This document shows, one piece after another, positions 52,071-61,675 of a stretch of DNA of 64,000 nucleotides. A program made the translations under genes and the position numbers. Each line of letters begins with the position of its first letter. Positions within the stretch are counted from its first letter, which is position 1. Below the pieces are notes generated by a model. It made no database searches and had not been told where the DNA came from. It saw nothing but the letters and a program-made list of their open reading frames with translations. This stretch comes from Flavitalea plasmicola (GTDB lineage Bacteria; Bacteroidota; Bacteroidia; Chitinophagales; Chitinophagaceae): positions 744,001 to 808,000 of the forward strand of contig NZ_JAUOTO010000002.1 of the NCBI RefSeq assembly GCF_030546645.1, in the 5' to 3' direction.

Positions 52071-52802
52071 TCAGGTCTTTTTGATGTCGATGGAATAAGT
52101 GAACTTGTCAGCCCTGTAGTATCCGATATTGTACTCAATGGGGCGGTTGCCGGGATCGTATACAAAACGCTCCCGGATGAGAATGGGATCGTTTGCGGAT
52201 ATACCCAGCTTTTTGCCCATAGGGCCGGCCAGGGCGGCGCTGATGTTCTCATTGGAACGTACGACCAATACGCCGAACTTGTCCTCCAGCATCGTATACA
52301 GCGGTTTGGAGAAATTGTCCTCCGGCACCACGCCGATGCGGGGGTGGAAATAACTTTCGAAATATACGATGGGGTCGCCCGCGCTGCCTTTCAACTTAGC
52401 CAGCTTTACCACAGGCTTGCCTTCGCGGATATTAAAAAAGCGGAGTATTTTTTCATCGGCCTTTACATATTCAGCCTTTATAGAGATATTTTCCACCTGT
52501 ATGCCCCTTTCCCGCATCTCCTGCGTAAAGCTATACCAGTGATCCAGGCCTGTGGACAAAGGCTTTTTTTCCGCTACCTTGGTCCCAACCCCTTTCTTAC
52601 GGAGCAGCAATCCCTCATATTCCAGCTTATTGGTAGCCTGCCGGATGGTGTTCCGGGAGACGCCCAGCCGGTTAGCCAGCTCGACTTCCTTCGGCAGGAA
52701 TTCGCCGTTCCGGAATTCCGGAGAAGCGATCAGCTTGCGCATCAGCTCTTCCACCTGGATATGGAGGGGGACTTTCTTTTGATGGTCAATATGCAGCTTC
52801 AT
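52071..52802 (-). CDS. GntR-family regulator with UTRA domain
   Basis: The 243-residue product has a winged helix GntR domain (about 10-75; LPKEVELANRLGVSRNTIRQATNKLEYEGLL) and a UTRA ligand-binding domain (about 95-235) with VVKLAKLKG and the typical IGYYRADKF end. It would sense a sugar or sugar phosphate. It is 44 bp downstream of the GntR/LacI-like gene on the same strand, so it may be the tenth gene of the rhamnose transcript or have its own promoter. Its target is unknown. Confidence 0.92.
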   Translation of the reverse strand: MKLHIDHQKKVPLHIQVEELMRKLIASPEFRNGEFLPKEVELANRLGVSRNTIRQATNKLEYEGLLLRKKGVGTKVAEKKPLSTGLDHWYSFTQEMRERGIQVENISIKAEYVKADEKILRFFNIREGKPVVKLAKLKGSAGDPIVYFESYFHPRIGVVPEDNFSKPLYTMLEDKFGVLVVRSNENISAALAGPMGKKLGISANDPILIRERFVYDPGNRPIEYNIGYYRADKFTYSIDIKKT

Positions 52803-52846
52803 TCGTATGGTATGAACCTATGTTATGAATGTTCAAACATACTACT

Positions 52847-53881
52847 TTATAATGAATTTCTCAATGTGAGATAAAAAGGAACTTCCTGCTTCCGGCAGGT
52901 GTTATCCAGCACCAGCCTGGCGGCCATGGTCCCCATCTCCTGGAAGTCAGTGGAAATAGTAGTGATCCCATTGAGGATGATCTTCTTCAGGGGCGTCTCA
53001 TTATAGGATATCAGCCCTACCTGGCGGCCTAATTCCAGCTTCAGGGAGATGATCCGCTCGATCAGCAGCACGAGGTCTTCCTCCATCAGGTTGATATACA
53101 CTTCTCCTTCCCGGATGGGCTCTTCGGCAATGTTGCTGACCGTCTTGAACGTGAAGGCATATTCCTGGCAGAATCGCCTGCAGCCGTCGAGGATCTCTAC
53201 GGGATGATAGGTATAGGCGGGGAAAATGACCTTGATCGTGTGGTATTTGCTGAGGTGCTCCCTTGCCTTATCCAGGGCGCCGTAGATATCCGCTTCGAAA
53301 TTCTCATAGACGGCGCAATAATCCCCTTCGATGCCGGGGATCATTTTATCCAGCAGGACCAGCTTGTTGGCTGGGATGGTGTTGATGATCTCCGGAGCAC
53401 GCTCCTCCCCTTCCCGGAAATGGGGGATAATGACAAAGTGGGAGTAGTCCTCGTCCTTTTTTTCCATCAGGAGCTTTTTGAAGAGGCCGAAGTCGTTGTT
53501 GTAGATATAGAAGTCGACTGCCGCGTATTCACCCAGGGCGGACATGAAGGCGTCGTAGATGATCTTCTTGTGGGCGCTGAGCTTATTGAAGAGGAGGAAT
53601 ACTTTCAGCGTCTGTTTGAAATCCGCGTTTTGTATGAAGTAGCCTTTGCCGGGCACGGACCCCAGCACGCCCATTTTCTTGAGGTATTTGTATCCCTTCT
53701 CTGCGGTGTCCCGGGAGATCTCCAGCTCGAAGCTCAGTTCGTTGATGGAAGGCATGATGTCGTTCTTTTTGATCTTGCCTGATTCTATGGCTTTGAGGAC
53801 GGAATTGGTCAGCTGCAGGTATTTTGGAGTCGCAGAGAACTCATCCACACGGATCCATTCGAATATGTTGTTGTGCTTCAT
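52847..53881 (-). CDS. GntR-type regulator with LacI-like sensor domain, likely of rhamnose operon
   Basis: From the ATG at 53881 the product has 344 residues. An N-terminal GntR winged helix (PKYLQLTNSVLKAIESG, SINELSFELEISRDTAEKGY) is fused to a periplasmic-binding-protein-like domain of the LacI type (about 90-340) with VFLLFNKLSAHKK, LVLLDKMIPG and VGLISYNETPL. This layout is that of Bacteroidota sugar regulators of the AraR/FucR type. It directly follows lutC (the lutC stop is 17 bp away), so it is transcribed with the rhamnose genes and probably responds to rhamnose or an intermediate. Confidence 0.9.
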   Translation of the reverse strand: MKHNNIFEWIRVDEFSATPKYLQLTNSVLKAIESGKIKKNDIMPSINELSFELEISRDTAEKGYKYLKKMGVLGSVPGKGYFIQNADFKQTLKVFLLFNKLSAHKKIIYDAFMSALGEYAAVDFYIYNNDFGLFKKLLMEKKDEDYSHFVIIPHFREGEERAPEIINTIPANKLVLLDKMIPGIEGDYCAVYENFEADIYGALDKAREHLSKYHTIKVIFPAYTYHPVEILDGCRRFCQEYAFTFKTVSNIAEEPIREGEVYINLMEEDLVLLIERIISLKLELGRQVGLISYNETPLKKIILNGITTISTDFQEMGTMAARLVLDNTCRKQEVPFYLTLRNSL

Positions 53882-53898
53882 GATGAATTCAAATATAA

Positions 53899-54513
53899 TC
53901 AATAAAACCCCGCATCCGACATCTCCTCATCGAGGAGGAAAACCGTCATACTTTTCGGCCCGTGCGCACCCAGCACCAGCGATTGTTCGATATCCGCCGT
54001 CTTCGACGGCCCTGCGATAAAAACGCCAAAGCCGTATTCAGCCCCGGCAATTCGCTCGTATGCCTCATACATGGTGGGGACGATGTCCTTCCTGCGGATC
54101 ACCAACGCCAGGTCTTGCGCAATAAAAGGAAGGGCACGTTCGATCATTTTTTCTTCCGTGATCCAGCAGGCGCCATTTTCAGCGACAGCAAAATGCGCTT
54201 CGAGTACCACCAGCCCCACATTTTCCAACGTATGGGGATCTTCATAGTGTTGAGAGATCTCCGCCAGCGCAGACAGTTCCGGGCAGGTGGAGACGATGCG
54301 ATGCGTATCCGTATATTGCTCTTTCAGGATCGTTGCGATACGATGGAAGCCGGACACTATATAAGCGCGGCCTCCGATGCCTTCCAGGACTTCGATGAAC
54401 TGACGGGACAAGCCGGAAAATTCACCTGTGCCCGGAGGGGTTACTGCAGGCAGGTCCCGCTGATCCGGTTGATTATTCTTGATAGCTGCCAATATCTTAT
54501 CCCTGCTGCTCAT
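53899..54513 (-). CDS. lutC: LutC/YkgG-type LUD protein for lactate oxidation
   Basis: The 204-residue product has the LUD domain pattern, with GLVVLEAHFAVAENGACWITEE (about 112-133) and the final FIAGPSKTADIEQSLVLGAHGP (about 167-188). LutC is the third subunit of the L-lactate oxidation complex. The gene begins 1 bp after lutB ends. Together with lutA and lutB it converts L-lactate to pyruvate. Its place in the rhamnose operon explains the source of the lactate. Confidence 0.92.
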   Translation of the reverse strand: MSSRDKILAAIKNNQPDQRDLPAVTPPGTGEFSGLSRQFIEVLEGIGGRAYIVSGFHRIATILKEQYTDTHRIVSTCPELSALAEISQHYEDPHTLENVGLVVLEAHFAVAENGACWITEEKMIERALPFIAQDLALVIRRKDIVPTMYEAYERIAGAEYGFGVFIAGPSKTADIEQSLVLGAHGPKSMTVFLLDEEMSDAGFY

Positions 54514-54514
54514 A

Positions 54515-55882
54515 TCATTTTCTGTTTTTCTTATACCATTGCCCGAATGATTCCCTGGGAACTTCCGGCATATCCCTTCCCTTCCACCAGGGGTTCAGCC
54601 CATTATTCACCGTGAAAGGAGCATTGAGCATGAACCAACGCCCTGCTTTCCCGGCCGTATGATAGACGGAAGGATTGGACAGCACCCAGTTCATTGCCTT
54701 CATGGCGAGTTTTTTCCCGGCAGGGGCATACCCCTCCTGTACGATCACCTGTCTCCATTTGTAGAGCTGCTCGTGTATATCGATCTTCACCGGGCATACA
54801 TTGGAGCAGGACCCGCACAAAGTGCTGGCGAAAGGCAGATCAGAATATTGTTTCATGTCCAGGTTGGGCGAGAGTATCGACCCGATAGGGCCGGCAACAG
54901 CCGTATGGTAGCTGTGCCCGCCACTGCGGCGGTAGACAGGGCAGGTGTTGAAACAAGCGGCGCAGCGAATGCACTTCAGCGAGTTGCGGAAGTCTTTCCT
55001 GCCCAGCTGGACGCTCCTGCCGTTGTCTACGATCACGATGTGCATTTCCTGGCCGGGGCGCGGCCGTTTGAAGTGACTGGAATAAGTGGTGATCGGCTGG
55101 CCCGTTGCGCTCCTGGTCAGCAGGCGGAGGAAGATGCCCAGGTGCTTACGCTGCGGGATCAGCTTCTCGATGCCCATGCAGGCGATGTGGATATCGGCAA
55201 GATGAGCACCCATATCGGCATTGCCCTCATTAGTGCAAACTACAAACTCACCCGTCTCCGCAATAGCAAAGTTCACCCCCGTGAGAGCGGCCCTGCGGGT
55301 AAGGAATTTTTCCCTGAGATGCAGCCTGGCCGCGTGCGTGAGGAACTGCGGATCGGCATTGCCGGCAGGTGTGCCCAGGTGCTCGTGGAAGATCTCCCCT
55401 ATCTCTTCTTTCTTCTTGTGAATGCAGGGAAGCACGATGTGACTGGGAGGCTCGCCCGCCAGCTGGACAACACGTTCTCCCAGATCGGTGTCCACTACAT
55501 CGATGCCCTGCTCCTTTAAGTATTCGTTGAGATGGCATTCTTCCGTAAGCATCGACTTGCTCTTCACCATCCTGTCGATCCCGTGTTTTTTGAGGAGGCT
55601 ATAGACAATATCATTATGCGCTTTCGCATCAGCCGCCCAATGGACGACGATGCCGTTGCGGATGGCCTGTTCTTCGAAAAGGGTCAGGTATTCGCTGAGG
55701 TTGGAAAGGACATTGTCCTTTATCTTCGAGGCAGTGTCCCGCAGCCATTCCCATTCAGGAACTTTTTGGGCTGCCTTATCCCTTTTTTCCCTGACGAACC
55801 AAAGGGTCTGGTCGTGCCAGTCCACCCGGGGCTCGTCCTTATTAAATTCGTCGGCCAATGCCGCGTGGTCTTGTTTGCTCAT
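54515..55882 (-). CDS. lutB: LutB-type LUD and 4Fe-4S protein
   Basis: The 455-residue product has an N-terminal LUD domain (about 60-290; HWAADAKAHNDIV, GVNFAIAETGEFVVCTNEGN), two 4Fe-4S ferredoxin motifs (CIRCAACFNTCPVY near 303 and CGSCSNVCPVKI near 350), and a C-terminal domain. It is the electron-transferring centre of LutABC. The start codon overlaps the stop of lutA by 4 bp. Motifs and length agree with LutB (about 470). Confidence 0.95.
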   Translation of the reverse strand: MSKQDHAALADEFNKDEPRVDWHDQTLWFVREKRDKAAQKVPEWEWLRDTASKIKDNVLSNLSEYLTLFEEQAIRNGIVVHWAADAKAHNDIVYSLLKKHGIDRMVKSKSMLTEECHLNEYLKEQGIDVVDTDLGERVVQLAGEPPSHIVLPCIHKKKEEIGEIFHEHLGTPAGNADPQFLTHAARLHLREKFLTRRAALTGVNFAIAETGEFVVCTNEGNADMGAHLADIHIACMGIEKLIPQRKHLGIFLRLLTRSATGQPITTYSSHFKRPRPGQEMHIVIVDNGRSVQLGRKDFRNSLKCIRCAACFNTCPVYRRSGGHSYHTAVAGPIGSILSPNLDMKQYSDLPFASTLCGSCSNVCPVKIDIHEQLYKWRQVIVQEGYAPAGKKLAMKAMNWVLSNPSVYHTAGKAGRWFMLNAPFTVNNGLNPWWKGRDMPEVPRESFGQWYKKNRK

Positions 55883-56598
55883 TCCTTACTATCTAATATT
55901 TCTGCTATATGCTTGACTTGTACGGGGCTCTTCTGCCGCCGGAGAATACCCTCCAGGTGCATGAGACAGCTCATGTCGGCGCCCGTGATATATTCCGCGC
56001 CATGGTGCAGATGATCCGCTACCCTGTCCTTTCCCATCTTCACCGACACAGCCGCCTCGGCCACACAAAAGGTGCCGCCAAAACCGCAGCATTCGTCCTT
56101 GCGTGCCAGGTCTATCAGCTGAATGCCTTTCACCATCTTCAATAGTTGCTCCGGCTTGGAAAAAGGCGGCGCCATCAGCTCCGTCATCTGCGCCAGCTTC
56201 AGTCCACGCTGCCCATGGCAGCTCTGGTGCAGGCCTACCTTGTGCGGGAAGCTGGCCTCAATATTTTCAACTTTCAGGATGTCCGTGAGGAATTCCACGA
56301 GCTCGTAGATCTTTTTAGGAATATCGGCATCACCGTGCAGATGATCTTTGATATGCAGCGTACAGCTGCCTGAAGGACACACGATATAGTCATAGGCTGC
56401 AAAATTCTTTATGAACAGGTCGTTGCACCCCTGCGTAAGATGTTCGAAGCCGGAATTCGCCATCGGCTGTCCGCAGCAGGTCTGATCGGCGGGGTAATCC
56501 ACGTCGCAACCATATTTTTCCAATAAATGAAGGGTGGCTATCGCTACCTGTGGATACAGCTGGTCAACATAACAGGGAATGAATAATCCTACACGCAT
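55879..56598 (-). CDS. lutA: LutA/YkgE-type cysteine-rich protein
   Basis: The 239-residue product has two CCG domains: CGQPMANSG with CPSGSCTLHI (about 42-82), and HQSCHGQRGL with KDECCGFGGTF (about 127-180). These bind Fe-S clusters in LutA and heterodisulfide-reductase-type subunits. It begins the lut part of the operon, 10 bp after the rhamnulokinase stop. Substrate is predicted to be L-lactate. Confidence 0.95.
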   Translation of the reverse strand: MRVGLFIPCYVDQLYPQVAIATLHLLEKYGCDVDYPADQTCCGQPMANSGFEHLTQGCNDLFIKNFAAYDYIVCPSGSCTLHIKDHLHGDADIPKKIYELVEFLTDILKVENIEASFPHKVGLHQSCHGQRGLKLAQMTELMAPPFSKPEQLLKMVKGIQLIDLARKDECCGFGGTFCVAEAAVSVKMGKDRVADHLHHGAEYITGADMSCLMHLEGILRRQKSPVQVKHIAEILDSKE

Positions 56599-56607
56599 TT
56601 AACGAAA

Positions 56608-57915
56608 CTACTTATAAAATTTCAATTCTATGATATCTCCCGGCAGCGATAAGGTATTCCAATGAGGATGGATTGCCAGGGCGGCTCCGATGGCAGTGGC
56701 CTGTGGTATGCTGGCGGCAAATACTTCTATATGAGGGAAGGCGGCTGCCAGCAAATGCATATAAATCTGGTTCCTGGCAAATCCGCCATCTACAAAGATC
56801 CTTTTGACTTCCGTCCCTTCCAGCACCAGCCGGGTAGAGGCCGCCTGCTGTGCCATGATATCCATGATCAGGTGATGATAAGCCTGCTCAAAGCTGACGT
56901 GGTCGTCCGGGTCACTTAAGTGTAAAGTTGACACGATAGAAGGGTCATAGGCCACTGTTGCTGCATATTGCGGGTCTTTATGGAACCGGGCCGCCAGCTT
57001 TTTCACCTGCTGCTCATGCTCATACCCCGCAAACAGCCTGGAGGCCTTTACAGGACGTCGCTGGTAGCTGATGTAGCACAAACAATCCTTCTGCAGCTCG
57101 GCCACGGTGAGGGGATGATCATTGAAAGGGTTCATGCTGATGCACCAGGTCCCGGTGGAGATGAGCACAAAGGGCTCCTGGAAGCTTTCCAGGTAAGGTA
57201 TCATAGCTGCCGAGCTGTCGTGAAGGCCGATGCCGGTCCGCAGAGGTTTTCCGTCAGTCTGGACGGGCAGCACGCTGTCTGACCCCAGCAGCGGCGCCAG
57301 TTTATCAATGATGCCCTCCCGGAGTACCCATTCATGATAATTGTCCTGTGAAAAATTCCAAAGGTTCGTGTGGCATCCGATGCTGGTGATATCCGAATAT
57401 TGTTGTCCCGTCAACAAGAAGCTCAGGTATTGAGGAAGGTGCAGGCTGCATTGGATCTGCTCATAGATATCCGGCTGCTCCTCCTTTATCCTGTATAACT
57501 GCATGCCCGAGTTCAAACTGCCCAGCACCGGAGAGGCCGTCAGCATGCTGAAAGTGATCTCCCCGCCGTACTTGTCATAAAACTTCTTCTGTAAGTTCTC
57601 CGGGTAAGGCTTAAGATAGTTGTAGAGCGGGGTCACGGGCTTACCGTCTTTGCCGACGTGTACAAAGCTGGCGCCGTAGGCGGAAAAATTCACTGCGCGG
57701 ATGTCGAAGTCTTTTTGGGCTTTCGCCGTAGCATATGCTTCTTTGACCCAGGCGGTGAGACCTGCGATGTCCTCACAGGCCTGGCCATCTTCGTCTGTAG
57801 TTTCGGACAGGGACCGGGACTGCTCCCAAACGATCTTATACTGTTCGTCCAGCAAAAACACCTTTTTATTGGTCTTGCCTACATCGAACAGGGCAATTAC
57901 GGATCTGGCGGGCAT
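56608..57915 (-). CDS. rhaB: FGGY-family sugar kinase, probable rhamnulokinase
   Basis: From the ATG at 57915 the product has 435 residues. The FGGY fold is visible: N-terminal phosphate motif VIALFDVGKTNKKVFLL, and the C-terminal nucleotide segment with RIFVDGGFARNQIYMHLLA. It phosphorylates L-rhamnulose to L-rhamnulose 1-phosphate if context is a guide. L-fuculokinase is the alternative, but the neighbours RhaI, RhaM and RhaT point to rhamnose. The start lies 11 bp after rhaI stops. Confidence 0.9.
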   Translation of the reverse strand: MPARSVIALFDVGKTNKKVFLLDEQYKIVWEQSRSLSETTDEDGQACEDIAGLTAWVKEAYATAKAQKDFDIRAVNFSAYGASFVHVGKDGKPVTPLYNYLKPYPENLQKKFYDKYGGEITFSMLTASPVLGSLNSGMQLYRIKEEQPDIYEQIQCSLHLPQYLSFLLTGQQYSDITSIGCHTNLWNFSQDNYHEWVLREGIIDKLAPLLGSDSVLPVQTDGKPLRTGIGLHDSSAAMIPYLESFQEPFVLISTGTWCISMNPFNDHPLTVAELQKDCLCYISYQRRPVKASRLFAGYEHEQQVKKLAARFHKDPQYAATVAYDPSIVSTLHLSDPDDHVSFEQAYHHLIMDIMAQQAASTRLVLEGTEVKRIFVDGGFARNQIYMHLLAAAFPHIEVFAASIPQATAIGAALAIHPHWNTLSLPGDIIELKFYK

Positions 57916-57925
57916 AGCGCGTTGT

Positions 57926-59200
57926 TTATAGGCCCGTAGCCACCGTCCTGGCGCCACGTTCTTTGATCAAATGTTCACGGACTTTTTCACTGCGGTACAA
58001 AGCCAGCGGATCCAATGCGCCGCCAGCCCGAAGACGCGCTTCAGCGACCAGGGCACGTACATCGGTGCGGAAACTGTTCTGCAAAGCTTCCTGCGCCGCC
58101 ACCGTGTCGTTGGATTGCTGTGCTTCCGACAATTTCTTCCTGTCCACGATCAGGGCCTGCGCATAGGTGAGCATAATGGCTTCCACCGATTGCAAGAGGT
58201 CTTCCAGCGGATCTTTTACGTTATGCGAAGCATCGATCATCCAGCCCAGGTCCTTCGTATGGTCCATGCCGCGGGCATCCATCCCTTCCACCAGCTCGTT
58301 GAAGATGAGGAAAAGCTGGTAAGGCTTGATGCTGCCTACGGTCAGGTCGTCATCGCCATATTTGCTGTCATTGAAATGGAATCCGCCCAGTTTCCCCTCC
58401 ATCAGCAGCAATGCCACGATCTGCTCTATGTTGGCATTGGGCAGGTGATGTCCCAGATCCACTAATGTGTATGCCTTAGGGCCCAGTTTGGAGGCATACA
58501 GGAGGGACTGTCCCCAATCGCCGACGGTGGTGGAATAAAAATTAGGTTCAAAAGCTTTATACTCTACGAACATCTTCCAGTCGGCAGGAAGTGCCGCGTA
58601 GATCTGCTGCAGACCATCCAAAGTATTTTGAAAGGCCTTGCGGAAATTCAGCTGTCCCGGGAAGCAGGAGCCGTCGGACAACCAGACAGTGAGGGAATTG
58701 GACCCCAGTTCCACCCCGTGCCGGATCACTTCGATATTATGATCGATGGCCTGCTGCCGGACTTCCTTGCGCACGTGCTGCAAAGACCCGAACTTATAGC
58801 TATGCTTTTGTCCCGGCTGATCCTGGAAGGTATTCGAATTCATCGCGTCAAAACGAAGACCATGCTGGGCAGCCAGCGCCCTGATGGCGGCGGCATCCCT
58901 GGGAATATCCCAGGGGATATGCAGGGAGATCGCTCCGCTGCTGCGGTTCAACGCATGTAACGTTCCAATGTCTTCCATCTTTTCTTCCAGGCTACGCGGC
59001 TCGCCTCCGCCGGAAAAACGTCCGAAGCGGGTGCCGCCCGTACCCAGCGCCCAGCTAGGTATGGCTACCTGGAAATCGATCAGCTTTTGGAGGATACTTT
59101 CGAGGTCCCCGATGCCGGCCGCGAGGAATTCAAATCTCCGGCGATGCTCTTTAAGCAGGGACTGGTTATGGCTATCTATCTTATATTTTTCAATTTGCAT
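57926..59200 (-). CDS. rhaI: L-rhamnose isomerase (RhaI type)
   Basis: From the ATG at 59200 the product has 424 residues: a TIM barrel with WALGTGGTRFGRF near 49-61, FVEYKAFEPNFY (about 212), TLVDLGHHLPNANIEQ (about 244-259) with metal-binding Asp/His residues, and GFHFNDSKYGDDDLTVG. This is the Pseudomonas-type rhamnose isomerase family, not the E. coli RhaA type. It converts L-rhamnose to L-rhamnulose in the cytoplasm. A longer reading frame upstream overlaps rhaM and is not family-like. Confidence 0.93.
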   Translation of the reverse strand: MQIEKYKIDSHNQSLLKEHRRRFEFLAAGIGDLESILQKLIDFQVAIPSWALGTGGTRFGRFSGGGEPRSLEEKMEDIGTLHALNRSSGAISLHIPWDIPRDAAAIRALAAQHGLRFDAMNSNTFQDQPGQKHSYKFGSLQHVRKEVRQQAIDHNIEVIRHGVELGSNSLTVWLSDGSCFPGQLNFRKAFQNTLDGLQQIYAALPADWKMFVEYKAFEPNFYSTTVGDWGQSLLYASKLGPKAYTLVDLGHHLPNANIEQIVALLLMEGKLGGFHFNDSKYGDDDLTVGSIKPYQLFLIFNELVEGMDARGMDHTKDLGWMIDASHNVKDPLEDLLQSVEAIMLTYAQALIVDRKKLSEAQQSNDTVAAQEALQNSFRTDVRALVAEARLRAGGALDPLALYRSEKVREHLIKERGARTVATGL

Positions 59201-59214
59201 ATGGATACAATTTT

Positions 59215-59529
59215 TTATGGCATATAAAATACTTCCTGCAAGGGTTTTGTCACGGGCGAGGTATCGGGATGCACTTCCATGATATCTTTCATATGGTCCC
59301 ACCATTTCCACATGATGTCATGGGCCCTGGTCTCGTAGAGCTTTTCAGGATCCTCTATCTGAAGGTAGGCGAACAGCAGAAGGGTCTCTTCGTCCAGGAA
59401 GATCGAATAATCCTTTACGCCCACCGACTTCAGCAAGGCTGCCAGCTCCGGCCATACAGCAGCATGGCGGCGCCTGTATTCGGCCTCAAATCCCGGAAAA
59501 AGTTTCATTTTAAATGCTATCCGCGACAT
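59215..59529 (-). CDS. rhaM: L-rhamnose mutarotase
   Basis: The 104-residue product matches RhaM: KMKLFPGFEAEYRRRHAAVWPEL (about 7-29) with the catalytic His, a central YSIFLDEETLLLFAYLQ, and the conserved WWDHMKDIM. It interconverts alpha and beta anomers of L-rhamnose so that the isomerase can act. It lies 14 bp from rhaI and 11 bp from the aldolase gene. Length equals the family norm (104). Confidence 0.95.
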   Translation of the reverse strand: MSRIAFKMKLFPGFEAEYRRRHAAVWPELAALLKSVGVKDYSIFLDEETLLLFAYLQIEDPEKLYETRAHDIMWKWWDHMKDIMEVHPDTSPVTKPLQEVFYMP

Positions 59530-59540
59530 GGCAATGATTT

Positions 59541-61661
59541 TTATCTTACAAAGGCCATCGCTACGCCTCCGTCCACATTGAGCACATTCCCGGTGGATTT
59601 GTTCATCAGGCCCCCGGTGAGCACAAAACAGGCGTTGGCAATATCTTCCGGTAAAATTATCTCATTTAGCAATGTCCTTTTCGCATAATAAGCAGGGAGC
59701 TCTTCCACCTTGACGCCATACGCTTTCGCGCGGCCTTCGGCCCAGGCGCCCGCCCAGATCTTACTGTCCGAAATGACGGCATCCGGGTTCACCGTGTTGA
59801 CACGGATCTTGTCGGCGCCCAGCTCGGCGGCATTCAGGCGGCTGAGATGCAGCTGGGCAGCTTTGGCCGACCCATAGCCTGCATTGTTCGGGCCCGACAC
59901 CAGCGCATTTTTACTAACGATGTTGATAATATCGCCCCCGATGGCCTGTTTACGCATGATCTCTACTCCTGCCTGCGTCACGAGGAACTGTCCTTTTACC
60001 AGCACGTCATACAGCAAGTCCCAATCTTTCTCCGTATGTTCTTCGATGGGCTTGGAAATGGACAGCCCCGCACAATTCACGATGATGTCCACGCCTCCGA
60101 AGGCCAGGGCCGCCGATTGGTATGCATGATGGATCGTTGCGGCGTCCGTCACGTCCAGCAGCTCCGCGACGAAGACATCCCGGCCATATTGTTTCTGGAA
60201 TTCCTGCTTAGCCGCCTCCAGCCGCTGAGCATCATTGTCATTGATGACGATGCAGGCGCCTTCATCCGCCATTTTTTTCGCAATGGCTTTTCCAATGCCG
60301 CCCGCACTACCGGTGACCAGGGCAATCCTTCCGGACAGGGCCTTGGGCTTGGGCATCCGCTGCAGCTTTGCTTCTTCCAACAGCCAGTATTCGATGTTAA
60401 AAGCTTCCTGCCGGGGCAGCGAAGTGTAGGAAGACACAGCTTCCGCGCCCTTCATCACGTTGATGGCGTTGATATAGAACTCGGCAGCCACCCTGGCCGT
60501 CTGCTTGTCCTTCGAAAACGTAAACATGCCTATACCCGGGTACAATATGACGACGGGATTGGCATCGCGCATAGCCGGGCTATTGGGATGCCGGCAGGAA
60601 TCATAATAGTGCGCATACATTTGCCGGTAGCTTTCGAATTGGGGCGCCAGCTTTTCCTTTAGTTTTTTTACGTCTTTCAGGTCTTCGGTCGTGCTGATAT
60701 CCAGTACAAGGGGACTGATCTTGGTACGGAGAAAGTGGTCAGGACAGCTGGTGCCCATGGGAGCCAGCCTGGCCAGGTCATTGGAATCGATGAACTCCAG
60801 CACCCGGTCGTCATCCGTAAAATGACCTACCATCTTCGATTTGGAAGAGCAGAAGCCTCTCAGCACAGGGGCCAGGGCCGCCGCCCTCGAGATACGCTCC
60901 TGCTTTGAAGCAGCCTGCAACCTTGCCCCGCCGAAAACGGGCCCTTTTTTCCCGATGTGATCTTCCAGGTATTGCGCACAGGTCTCTATCACCTCCAGCG
61001 TATTGATATAACTTTCGTAAGCGGTATCCCCCCAGGTGAACAACCCATGGGAGCCCAGCATGATACCGCGGATACCGGGATTGTCATCCAGGCATTTTTT
61101 CAGCTTTAATCCCAGGTCGAAGCCCGGGCGCTGCCATTCGACCCAGCCTATCTTGCCGCCGAACAGGTCCTGCGTGATCTTTTTACCATCCTTAGCCGCG
61201 GCGATGGCGATGGCCGCATCCGGATGCAGGTGATCGATGTGTTTGAAGGGTAAGAAACCATGCAGTGGCGTATCGATGGAAGGCGCTTTGGAGCTCAGGT
61301 CATAGATACAATGATTGAACAGCTCTACCATTTCGTCCTCGAACTCGATGCCGCGGTATACATTCTTCAGGCTCAGGAGTCTTTCAGTGTACAAGGCGGC
61401 CAGTCCGCTGCGCTTCAATGTACCCAGGTCGCCGCCGGACCCTTTCACCCACATCACTTCTGTTTCTTTTCCCGTCAGGGGATCTTTGGCGTTAGTCTTA
61501 CAGGAAGTATTACCGCCACCATAGTTGGTAAGACGAAGGTCCGCACCCAGGAGGTTGCTGCGGTATATTAATAATGCCACTTCATCCCCGGCAAGGGCTG
61601 CCGCTGCTTTTTCATCCCATAAATAGCTGACATGCTTAAATTGCTTCGTTGTAACAGACAT
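59541..61661 (-). CDS. Bifunctional rhamnulose-1-phosphate aldolase / short-chain dehydrogenase
   Basis: The 706-residue product fuses two enzymes. Residues 1-400 are a class II aldolase with zinc-type histidines in HGFLPFKHIDHLHPDAA and GSHGLF. Residues 430-706 are a short-chain dehydrogenase with TGSAGGIG near 449-456, an NCAG segment and the active Tyr-x3-Lys in GYGSAKAAQ. The aldolase splits rhamnulose 1-phosphate into DHAP and L-lactaldehyde, and the dehydrogenase is expected to oxidise lactaldehyde to L-lactate. The family is known as RhaEW-like. It lies between rhaT and rhaM with short gaps. Confidence 0.93.
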   Translation of the reverse strand: MSVTTKQFKHVSYLWDEKAAAALAGDEVALLIYRSNLLGADLRLTNYGGGNTSCKTNAKDPLTGKETEVMWVKGSGGDLGTLKRSGLAALYTERLLSLKNVYRGIEFEDEMVELFNHCIYDLSSKAPSIDTPLHGFLPFKHIDHLHPDAAIAIAAAKDGKKITQDLFGGKIGWVEWQRPGFDLGLKLKKCLDDNPGIRGIMLGSHGLFTWGDTAYESYINTLEVIETCAQYLEDHIGKKGPVFGGARLQAASKQERISRAAALAPVLRGFCSSKSKMVGHFTDDDRVLEFIDSNDLARLAPMGTSCPDHFLRTKISPLVLDISTTEDLKDVKKLKEKLAPQFESYRQMYAHYYDSCRHPNSPAMRDANPVVILYPGIGMFTFSKDKQTARVAAEFYINAINVMKGAEAVSSYTSLPRQEAFNIEYWLLEEAKLQRMPKPKALSGRIALVTGSAGGIGKAIAKKMADEGACIVINDNDAQRLEAAKQEFQKQYGRDVFVAELLDVTDAATIHHAYQSAALAFGGVDIIVNCAGLSISKPIEEHTEKDWDLLYDVLVKGQFLVTQAGVEIMRKQAIGGDIINIVSKNALVSGPNNAGYGSAKAAQLHLSRLNAAELGADKIRVNTVNPDAVISDSKIWAGAWAEGRAKAYGVKVEELPAYYAKRTLLNEIILPEDIANACFVLTGGLMNKSTGNVLNVDGGVAMAFVR

Positions 61662-61675
61662 ATTGATTCGCTTTG